A DNA stretch of 64,000 bases, from contig NZ_OKQO01000002.1 of NCBI RefSeq assembly GCF_900289145.1, positions 1-64,000 of the forward strand, in the 5' to 3' direction. How positions within the stretch are numbered: the first letter of the stretch is position 1; each line of letters starts with the position of its first letter. The notes under the pieces are model-generated. The model was not told the origin of the DNA and did no database searches. It worked only from the letters and a program-made list of their open reading frames with translations. Origin of the DNA: Neobittarella massiliensis (ex Bilen et al. 2018). GTDB taxonomy: Bacteria; Bacillota; Clostridia; Oscillospirales; Ruminococcaceae. Shown here piece by piece: positions 1 to 6,483 of this stretch. The position numbers and the translations under genes were made by a program.

Positions 1-43
1 ACAACTTTCGTATGGAGTTTAAAATTTCTTTAATGGCAGACAT
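1..43 (-). CDS. 5' end of an unrecognised minus-strand gene (partial)
   Basis: An ATG at 43 opens a reading frame that runs off the window edge; only 14 codons are visible (MSAIKEILNSIRKL). A purine-rich ribosome site (AAAGAAG) lies about 8 bases upstream, and a well-formed promoter with a palindromic operator sits just beyond it. Too little is present to name a product. The arrangement of a short leader and an operator inside the promoter is typical of a self-repressed regulator or a stress gene, but that is inference. Confidence 0.45.
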   Translation of the reverse strand, partial: MSAIKEILNSIRKL

Positions 44-76
44 TGGCAATTCTTCTTTCTTGCTTTTTCTACCATT

Positions 77-105
77 ATATTACATCATTTACTAAATTTA
101 GTCAA
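77..105 (-). promoter_or_regulatory. Sigma-A promoter with palindromic operator
   Basis: Read on the minus strand: -35 TTGACT (100-105), 17-base spacer, -10 TAATAT (77-82). A perfect 12-base palindrome, ACTAAATTTAGT (91-102), overlaps the -35 and fills much of the spacer, where a bound repressor would block polymerase. It points to the minus-strand gene starting at 43. The region is clearly more AT-rich than its surroundings. Confidence 0.6.
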
Positions 106-173
106 CTATTTATTGTGACATAGCCTTATGGTAAAAAAGTGTGGCGGAAAATAGCCAATTAAGAAACGAGAGA

Positions 174-205
174 AGAGCTGTGCCAGATGGGGCATGGCTC
201 TTTTT
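174..205 (+). terminator. Intrinsic terminator or attenuator upstream of the PBP gene
   Basis: Stem 174-184 pairs with 191-201 (11 pairs, two of them G-U) around a 6-base loop and is followed by a run of T. No plus-strand gene precedes it in the window, so it either ends incoming transcription or attenuates the PBP transcript. I see nothing else in 206-340 except the PBP ribosome site near 326-332. Confidence 0.5.
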
Positions 206-340
206 GGCGTGCAGCGACCGAGCTGTTTTAGCCGGTGCGGCCACTGCTATTCTATGCGCCGACTGACAAACTGGCGACATAACTTTTGCTGTGCTGCCCA
301 TACTGCTACTGGGTAATAGACCGCAGAGGAGGCAGAACAG

Positions 341-1942
341 GTGGCTGGTTTTGAAAAATTATCGCGGCGTATGGCGGCCATATTTATAGCGGTGGTGCTG
401 TGTGCGGTGGTGCTGGTGGTGCGTATTGGCGCCTTGGGGGAGGACAGCGAGATCGTGCAGGCGGCGCAGGGGCAGTCGCAGAAAAAAATCGAGATCGCCC
501 AATGCCGCGGGACCATCTATGACCGGGATATGCAGCCGCTGGTCAACGCCGAGACCGGCTATAAGCTGGTAGTCACCGGCGATTTTGACCAGGTGGATGA
601 TATTCTCCCGTCCATCAAAAAGGACGACCGCAGCTATGCCCGCGAGATGGCTAAAAAAGAACAGATATTTGCCGTGGAGCTGACTGGGCCGGTGCAGTTT
701 TCCGGCGGGTATACCGTCCCCTACAAAAAGCGCTATGGCAGCCGCTTTTTGTGCCCCCACCTGATCGGATATCTGCAGGACGGTCAGGGCTTTACCGGCC
801 TGGAGGCGGGATACGAGGACTTTTTGCGGCAGGCCGGCGGCACCCAGAGCATTACTTTTGGCATCGATGCGCTGGGCCAGCCGCTGCGCAGTGGGGAGCC
901 GTTGGCTCAGCAGGTGCCCGACCTGGAAGATGGGGTGGTGCTCACCATCGACAAGCGGGTGCAGCAGATCATTGAGGAGGAAGGAAAGAGCGGGGTGCCC
1001 TCGGGCAGTATCGTGGTGCTGGACTGTGCCACCGGCCAGGTGCGGGGGGCGGCCAGCTTTCCCAGCTACGACCCGCAGGATGTGGGAGCCAGCTTAAAAG
1101 AGGTGAATTCGCCGCTGCTCAACAAGACGCTGCAGCCCTACAGTGTGGGCTCCACCTTTAAACTGGTCAGTGCCACCTCGGCTTTGGAGGCGGGGCTGCC
1201 GCTGTCGACCAGGTTCACCTGTACCGGCAGTGTGAAGATCGGCGATACCGAGTACAAGTGCCACCGCGCAGAGGGACACGGCGAGATCGACATGGCCCAG
1301 GCTATCGAGCTGTCGTGCAACTGCTATTTCGTGCAGCTGGCCGAGAAGCTCGACCCCGCCTTTGCCCGCGCCACCGCCCAGAGCTTTGGCTTTGGCCAGT
1401 CGTGGCAGCTGGCGCCGGGTCTTTTGTGTCAGGCCGGCAACCTGCCCAGCACCCAGGCACTGGCGAGCTATGATCTGCCCAACTTCTCGTTTGGGCAGGG
1501 GGGACTCACCGCCACCCCACTGCAGCTGACGGCTATGGTAAACACCTTTGCCCGCGGCGGGGAGTACCTGCGCCCCACGCTGGTACAGGGGATATGGCAG
1601 GATGGCAGTTTGCAGGAACAGGAGACGCCGGACCCCATTCGCGTGATGGAGCCACAGACGGCACAGAAGATAGCCGACGCGATGGTAGCGGTGACCGTGA
1701 CCGGCACCGGGCGGCAGGCAGCGGTGGATGGGGTGCGCATCGCCGGCAAGACCGCCACCGCCCAGACCGGTGAATTTGGCGAGGATGGGATCGAGAAACT
1801 GCACAGTTACTTCAGCGGCTTTTTCCCGGCTGAAGACCCCCGATACACGGTACTGGTGTTTTATGAGTACGGCGGTGAGGGCTCATTTACCGCCGCCCCG
1901 GTGTTTGCCAAGATCTGCGCCCGGCTGATGGAGCTGGAATAA
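341..1942 (+). CDS. Class B penicillin-binding protein (peptidoglycan transpeptidase)
   Basis: A 533-residue monofunctional D,D-transpeptidase that cross-links peptidoglycan outside the membrane. It has a short cytoplasmic N-terminus, one membrane segment (about residues 11-29), a small dimerisation region, and a C-terminal transpeptidase domain. The three penicillin-binding motifs are visible: SxxK as STFK at 271-274, SxN as SCN at 325-327, and KTA (the usual KTG position) at 468-470. The GTG start follows a GAGGAGG ribosome site. It is shorter than vegetative FtsI/PBP2 and has no PASTA domains, resembling the compact PbpA/SpoVD-like enzymes of Clostridia. No division or rod genes flank it, so an elongation, division or sporulation role cannot be assigned. 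Confidence 0.88.
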   Translation: MAGFEKLSRRMAAIFIAVVLCAVVLVVRIGALGEDSEIVQAAQGQSQKKIEIAQCRGTIYDRDMQPLVNAETGYKLVVTGDFDQVDDILPSIKKDDRSYAREMAKKEQIFAVELTGPVQFSGGYTVPYKKRYGSRFLCPHLIGYLQDGQGFTGLEAGYEDFLRQAGGTQSITFGIDALGQPLRSGEPLAQQVPDLEDGVVLTIDKRVQQIIEEEGKSGVPSGSIVVLDCATGQVRGAASFPSYDPQDVGASLKEVNSPLLNKTLQPYSVGSTFKLVSATSALEAGLPLSTRFTCTGSVKIGDTEYKCHRAEGHGEIDMAQAIELSCNCYFVQLAEKLDPAFARATAQSFGFGQSWQLAPGLLCQAGNLPSTQALASYDLPNFSFGQGGLTATPLQLTAMVNTFARGGEYLRPTLVQGIWQDGSLQEQETPDPIRVMEPQTAQKIADAMVAVTVTGTGRQAAVDGVRIAGKTATAQTGEFGEDGIEKLHSYFSGFFPAEDPRYTVLVFYEYGGEGSFTAAPVFAKICARLMELE

Positions 1943-2162
1943 GTAGGCGCTGGTGGATACCGTAGAGTAACAAGAGCCGTCGACGGAAGTACTTTTCAGT
2001 GGAGAGCGGCCGTGCTATGATCGTAGAGACAGCCGGGATCGGCGGCCGGTGTAAAGGGATTTATATGCGGTGCGGGCAGCCGCGCCAGGCACGGTGGGAA
2101 AAAAGTGGCCGGGCGATCTGCCGATGGTGCCGATACATGATTTTATGTAGGGGGAGAGTGCA

Positions 2163-3080
2163 ATGATCTACACAGTGACCTTTAACCCGTCGCTGGATTA
2201 CGTGCTGCAGCTCGAAGAGCTGCAGATGGGGCGGGTCAACCGCGCAGAAAAAGAGCAGCTCACGGTGGGCGGTAAGGGACTCAATGTGTCGCTGGTACTG
2301 GGCAATTTGGGCGTTGACAGTGTGGCTATGGGTTTTGTGGGTGGCTTTGTGGGCGACGAGATCGCCCGACAGCTGCAAAATACCGGTTGCCGCACCGATT
2401 TTATACGGCTGGCACGGGGTGTTTCGCGCATCAATGTAAAGCTGCACACCGGGCAGGAGACCGAGATAAACGGCGCCGGCCCCGACATAGAACCGGTGGC
2501 ACTACAGGCGCTGCAACACAAGCTGGACCGCCTGCAAACGGGGGATGTGCTGGTGCTGGCCGGCAGCATTCCCCGGAGCCTGCCCGACGATATCTACCAG
2601 ACGGTCATGGCCCGGTTACAGCAGCGGGGGGTCGATTTTGTGGTGGACGCCACCGGCCGGCTGCTGGGTGAGACGCTGCGCTACCGGCCATTTCTCATAA
2701 AGCCCAACCATCACGAGCTGGCGGAGATAGCCGGTCGGCCGTTGGACGATGACCGCCAGCGCATTGCTTTTGTCCGGCAGCTGCAAAAACAGGGGGCCCG
2801 CAACGTGCTGGTGTCGATGGCCGGCGACGGGGCGCTTTTGTGCGCCGAAGATGGGGCAGTATACAAGCTGCCGGCGCCGCAGGGAAAAGTGGTCAATTCA
2901 GTGGGGGCGGGCGACTCGATGGTGGCCGGCTTTTTGGCTGGATGGCAGTGCAGCGGCGACTGCCGCCAGGCATTTTGCTGGGGTGTAGCTGCCGGCAGCG
3001 CATCGGCATTTTCACCTGGTCTGGCTACCCGCAGCCAGGTCGAGGCACTGCGCGGGGGCTTGCGTGCGGAGCGGCTGTGA
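2163..3080 (+). CDS. fruK: 1-phosphofructokinase (PfkB family)
   Basis: A 305-residue PfkB-family kinase that fits the 1-phosphofructokinase/tagatose-6-phosphate kinase subgroup. It begins with the group's MIYTVTFNPSLDYV-like strand, has the GGKGLN substrate/phosphate-binding segment near residues 37-42, and ends in the anion-hole motif GAGDS with the catalytic Asp at 251. The expected reaction is fructose-1-phosphate + ATP to fructose-1,6-bisphosphate in the cytoplasm. The usual partners (fruA PTS permease, fruR) are absent, so specificity is inferred from sequence alone. A GGGGGAG ribosome site precedes the ATG, and an extended -10 (TGcTATGAT, about 2016) lies about 145 bases upstream, giving a long leader. 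Confidence 0.85.
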   Translation: MIYTVTFNPSLDYVLQLEELQMGRVNRAEKEQLTVGGKGLNVSLVLGNLGVDSVAMGFVGGFVGDEIARQLQNTGCRTDFIRLARGVSRINVKLHTGQETEINGAGPDIEPVALQALQHKLDRLQTGDVLVLAGSIPRSLPDDIYQTVMARLQQRGVDFVVDATGRLLGETLRYRPFLIKPNHHELAEIAGRPLDDDRQRIAFVRQLQKQGARNVLVSMAGDGALLCAEDGAVYKLPAPQGKVVNSVGAGDSMVAGFLAGWQCSGDCRQAFCWGVAAGSASAFSPGLATRSQVEALRGGLRAERL

Positions 3081-3186
3081 GCGGCAAAAGTTCCCAGACT
3101 TGCCGCTTGGGCGGCAAAGACGCCAGCTGTTTAACAGGGCAGCACAGCAGTACAAAAAAGCGGATAACTATGCGGAAAATGACATA

Positions 3187-3215
3187 TTGTAAGGCCTGCG
3201 GGAGTGTGGTATACT
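3187..3215 (+). promoter_or_regulatory. Promoter for the YitT-family gene
   Basis: -35 TTGTAA (3187-3192), 17-base spacer, -10 TATACT (3210-3215). It would start transcription near 3222, leaving a leader of about 110 bases that carries two nested inverted repeats (3232-3240 with 3296-3304, and 3252-3260 with 3273-3281). Confidence 0.6.
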
Positions 3216-3332
3216 GATTCGGTAATGCGCGTGCCGCCCGCCAGAGATCTCGGCTCGCCACCCGTTTGACAGCTGGTGGCGAGCGGGAACTGCCAGCGGG
3301 CGGCAAGTATGCCAAAGACGGAGGAATGGGTT

Positions 3333-4223
3333 GTGAAAAACTGGAAGAAAGAGGCAAAGACGGCCTTGATGGTGATCGTGGGCAACGGGCTGTTGGCGCT
3401 GGGCGTAGCGGCGTTTATCTTGCCCAACGATCTGGTATCTGGCGGCATCACCGGCCTAGGTCTGATCGCCGAGCACTGGCTGGGGTTCGATGTGGGCCTG
3501 GGTATCACTGTGTGCAACTGGGTGCTGTTTTTTGTGGGCGCGCTCTTTCTGGGTAAAAAGTTTGCTCTATCCACTCTATTGGCCACCGTCGTCTACCCGT
3601 TTGAACTCATGCTGCTGCGCAAGGTAGATTACCTGCAGCATATTACCGACGATGTGCTGTTGGCCGCGCTGTTTGCCGGTATCCTTGTTGGAGCGGGCAT
3701 GGGTCTAGTCATCAAAGAGGGCGCCTCGACCGGCGGCATGGACATCCCCCCGCTGATCCTCAACAAAAAATTTGGCCTGTCGGTGCCCATGCTCATCTGG
3801 GTATTTGATTTTGTTATCATCGCCTTTCAGATCCTCTTTGCCACACCGGAGCAGCTGCTCTACGGCATCGTGGTCATCATCGTCACCAGCGTGGTGATGG
3901 ATAAGGTGATGATGCTGGGCGAGAGCCAGACACAGGTCACCATCGTCAGCCCCAAACACGCCGAGATCAGCCAGGCGATCCAGAAAAAGCTGGACCGGGG
4001 CGTGACCTATTTAGAGTCAGTTACCGGCTGGCTGGAACAGCCCGGCCGGGTCATTCTCTCGGTCATCAGCCACCGGCAGTTGCCGGCCATGAAAGAGCTG
4101 GTAGAGGAGATTGACCCCACCGCCTTTTTGGTGGCGGCCAAAGTCAGCGAGGTCCGCGGCCGCGGCTTTAGTCTGCACAAAGATCACCCAGCCCGCAGAA
4201 TAGAGGGGCAGAACGCAGAGTAA
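3333..4223 (+). CDS. YitT-family membrane protein (DUF161/DUF2179)
   Basis: A 296-residue protein with five to six hydrophobic segments (first roughly residues 10-30, the last ending near 195) followed by a soluble C-terminal domain of about 85 residues. This is the YitT layout: a membrane domain plus a DUF2179 cytoplasmic domain. The loop containing GASTGGMDI is characteristic. Family members are widespread in Firmicutes and their transport role is unsettled. The GTG start at 3333 is chosen because a GGAGG site sits eight bases before it; an in-frame ATG at 3276 lies inside the structured leader. It shares a bidirectional terminator with the convergent TetR gene. Confidence 0.85.
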   Translation: MKNWKKEAKTALMVIVGNGLLALGVAAFILPNDLVSGGITGLGLIAEHWLGFDVGLGITVCNWVLFFVGALFLGKKFALSTLLATVVYPFELMLLRKVDYLQHITDDVLLAALFAGILVGAGMGLVIKEGASTGGMDIPPLILNKKFGLSVPMLIWVFDFVIIAFQILFATPEQLLYGIVVIIVTSVVMDKVMMLGESQTQVTIVSPKHAEISQAIQKKLDRGVTYLESVTGWLEQPGRVILSVISHRQLPAMKELVEEIDPTAFLVAAKVSEVRGRGFSLHKDHPARRIEGQNAE

Positions 4224-4241
4224 AAACTGTAGAGCATTGTT

Positions 4242-4286
4242 AAAAGGCGCGCCGTGTACGATCTGAGTACACGGCGCGCCTTTTTA
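4242..4286. terminator. Bidirectional intrinsic terminator
   Basis: A perfect 18-base stem (4242-4259 with 4267-4284) and a 7-base loop, with A-rich 5' and T-rich 3' edges. It can terminate the YitT gene on the plus strand and the TetR gene on the minus strand. Confidence 0.9.
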
Positions 4287-4315
4287 AAGTGGTGTATGGA
4301 CGAGGTACTATTTAT

Positions 4316-4906
4316 TTAGGGCGTTTCCTCTTGTCGATCCTGTAAAAAACCGATCCCGCTGAGCATGATCTCCTGGGCGATGCGAGCTATCTCGCCGGCC
4401 GGCGCCCGCATGCCGTCCTGCAGCCAGCGGTCGAGCAGGCCGATGCAGCCGGCGCTGACAAAGGCATAGTAGTAGCTGATCTGCTCGGGAGTGGCGCGGC
4501 GAAAGTACTGACTGTAGCTGGCCTGACAGCGCTCGCGCCCCAACTCGAGTAACTTGGCGGCGAAGGCCTTATCGCCATAAGGGCCCAGTGTCACGATACA
4601 CAGATCGGAGTTGTCTTTTAAGCACTGAAAGATGCCGGTGCTGATATCGACCGGATTGAGGGGACGCGCCTCCTCCAGCAGCGGCTGTAGGGCCTCTTGG
4701 ATCTCGCCAAACATCTCCTGTTCGATCTTGGCGAGCAGGTCGTAAATATCGGTATAGTGGGCGTAAAAGGTGCCCCGATTGATACCGGCGGCGGCACACA
4801 GCTCCTTGATAGAGATGCTCTGGATCGGTTTTTGCTGCAGCAACTTGGTAAAGGCCTGCCGGATGAGCATACGGGTCACCCGCACCCGGTGGTCGGTATT
4901 TTTCAA
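4316..4906 (-). CDS. TetR/AcrR-family transcriptional regulator
   Basis: A 196-residue protein. Residues 1-55 form a typical TetR DNA-binding domain: a helix followed by the helix-turn-helix SIKELCAAAGINRGTFYAHY, with the family's xxGTFYxHF signature. The remaining 140 residues are a helical ligand-binding/dimerisation domain of the AcrR C-terminal type. It is divergent from the SDR epimerase gene starting at 5063, and the two promoters overlap. The usual inference is repression of itself and its neighbour, released by an unknown small molecule. Confidence 0.88.
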   Translation of the reverse strand: MKNTDHRVRVTRMLIRQAFTKLLQQKPIQSISIKELCAAAGINRGTFYAHYTDIYDLLAKIEQEMFGEIQEALQPLLEEARPLNPVDISTGIFQCLKDNSDLCIVTLGPYGDKAFAAKLLELGRERCQASYSQYFRRATPEQISYYYAFVSAGCIGLLDRWLQDGMRAPAGEIARIAQEIMLSGIGFLQDRQEETP

Positions 4907-4977
4907 AAGATCTCCCCCTATCAGACAGTTGGGGCTGCCGGTGTCGGATATCTGGACAACTGCGCCCCAGCTGTTTA

Positions 4978-5027
4978 TTGCGCGCTGCTTTCCCTCTGAG
5001 TATACTGTACTTAGAAGAGATGATCAA
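4978..5027. promoter_or_regulatory. Overlapping divergent promoters between TetR and SDR genes
   Basis: The palindrome AGTATACT (4999-5006) supplies the -10 for both directions. Plus strand: TTGCGC (4978-4983), 17 bases, TATACT (5001-5006). Minus strand: TTGATC (5022-5027), 17 bases, TATACT (4999-5004). Polymerases cannot occupy both at once, and a repressor bound here would silence both genes. Confidence 0.6.
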
Positions 5028-5062
5028 CACGGTGTGCAGTATATAGCGGAGGTGTTTATAAC

Positions 5063-6094
5063 ATGTTTAAGCTGTATATCGTGACCGGTGCGGCAGGACA
5101 CCTGGGAACCGCGATCGTCCGCGCTTTGCAGCAAAAAGGGGCCTCTATCCGGGGATTGATCCAGCCCGGCCAACGGCCAACTGCCGGACCTGGCACCCGG
5201 TACTTTACCGGCGATATCTGTGATGCTGCGACGCTGCGACCGCTGTTTGAAGGGGTACCTGCTGGGGATACGGCCGTCATCCACACCGCGGGGATCGTGG
5301 ACATTGCCCAGCGAGGGACCGACCGGCTGTGGCAGGTAAATGTGCTGGGCACGCAGAATATGATCGACTGCTGCCAAAGGTATCAGATAGCGCGGCTGGT
5401 ATATGTGAGTTCGGTGCATGCGATCCCCGAACGAGGTCAGCTGCACACTGTGCGGGAGGTGGCGCATTTTTCGCCCGACCTGGTGGTGGGCGGCTATGCC
5501 AAGACCAAAGCCGCCGCCACTCGCCGGGTGTTGCTGGCCGCGGCGGCCGGCCTCGATGCGGTGGTGGTCCATCCGTCTGGCATTTTGGGCCCTTACAGTG
5601 ATGGCGGCAACCATCTGGTACAGATGGTAGAGGACTATATGAACGGACGGCTACCGGCCTGCGTGCGCGGCGCCTATGATTTTGTAGATGTGCGCGATGT
5701 GGCCGACGGCTGTGTTGCGGCGGCAGATAGGGGCCGCCGCGGCCGCTGCTACATTTTGTCGGGCGACCAGTACACGGTAAAAGAGGTGTTGGAACTGGTG
5801 CGCCGGACCGCCGGTGGCAGAAAACTGGCAGCGCTGCCCATGTGGGTGGCTCGGGCTGTCTGCCCGGCTATCAGCTGGATACAGCGCCGCCGTGGGCGCC
5901 GGCCACTCTATACCCCGTACGCGCTGCATACACTGACTGCCGGCAGCCGTTTTTCCCACGAACGGGCCAGCCGTGAGTTGGGTTACACCACCCGCGATCT
6001 GGCGGTGACGGTCGCCGACACAGTGTGCTGGCTGCGGGAAGGGGCGGTCCGGGGAACCTGGAGGACAAAAAGAAGAGCGGATGAAAAAATATAG
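5063..6094 (+). CDS. Extended SDR family NAD(P)-dependent epimerase/reductase
   Basis: A 343-residue extended short-chain dehydrogenase/reductase. The N-terminal Rossmann motif is TGAAGHLG (TGxxGxxG, residues 8-15), and the catalytic pair is YAKTK (YxxxK) near residue 148, with the upstream catalytic Ser in YVSSVHA. It is closest in style to dihydroflavonol-reductase-like and nucleotide-sugar epimerase-like proteins acting in the cytoplasm. The substrate cannot be read from sequence. The divergent TetR gene is the probable regulator. The C-terminus is basic. The ATG has only a modest upstream GGAGGTG site. Confidence 0.8.
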   Translation: MFKLYIVTGAAGHLGTAIVRALQQKGASIRGLIQPGQRPTAGPGTRYFTGDICDAATLRPLFEGVPAGDTAVIHTAGIVDIAQRGTDRLWQVNVLGTQNMIDCCQRYQIARLVYVSSVHAIPERGQLHTVREVAHFSPDLVVGGYAKTKAAATRRVLLAAAAGLDAVVVHPSGILGPYSDGGNHLVQMVEDYMNGRLPACVRGAYDFVDVRDVADGCVAAADRGRRGRCYILSGDQYTVKEVLELVRRTAGGRKLAALPMWVARAVCPAISWIQRRRGRRPLYTPYALHTLTAGSRFSHERASRELGYTTRDLAVTVADTVCWLREGAVRGTWRTKRRADEKI

Positions 6095-6134
6095 TTTAGA
6101 CCGGCATAAAAAACACCGCCAGACCCGGATACAG

Positions 6135-6164
6135 TTGACAAAGGCGGCTGTGGCGGGGTATACT
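6135..6164 (+). promoter_or_regulatory. Promoter for the alaS transcript
   Basis: A consensus -35 TTGACA (6135-6140), 18-base spacer and -10 TATACT (6159-6164) place the start near 6171, at the 5' edge of the T-box leader. Confidence 0.8.
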
Positions 6165-6170
6165 TATACG

Positions 6171-6408
6171 GTAAAAGACGATGATGAGGAAGACTGCCTG
6201 GAGAGCTGTGTGCAGAGAGCGCCCCATTTGGTGAGAGGGGCGCGGCGGCGACAGGCAGCGGCCACCTCGGAGTTTCGCCGCCAAAAGCGGTGACGGCACG
6301 CCCCGTTACGGCGGCAAAGTGGCGCGCAGACGAGCGCGCAATTTGGGTGGTACCGCGGAGCAGATACAGGCTTTCGTCCCATAACCGGGGCGGGAGCCTA
6401 TCTTTTTT
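6171..6408 (+). ncRNA. Alanine T-box riboswitch
   Basis: A tRNA-sensing leader for alaS. The antiterminator bulge is unmistakable: TGGTACCGCGG at 6348-6358, which pairs with the uncharged acceptor NCCA. Stem I shows the conserved AGAGAG and GGTG elements around 6214-6235. A helix CTGCCTG/CAGGCAG closes the specifier loop, whose predicted specifier is GCC (6261-6263), an alanine codon followed by the usual A. The competing terminator is a hairpin at about 6362-6401 followed by TCTTTTTT. Low charging of tRNA-Ala should favour the antiterminator and raise alaS expression. Confidence 0.95.
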
Positions 6409-6483
6409 GCCCGCGACACGCAAGAAATGATATAAAAGCCGCTGTAGTGCGCGGCACAAAAACAAAAAGACAGGTGATAAAAG

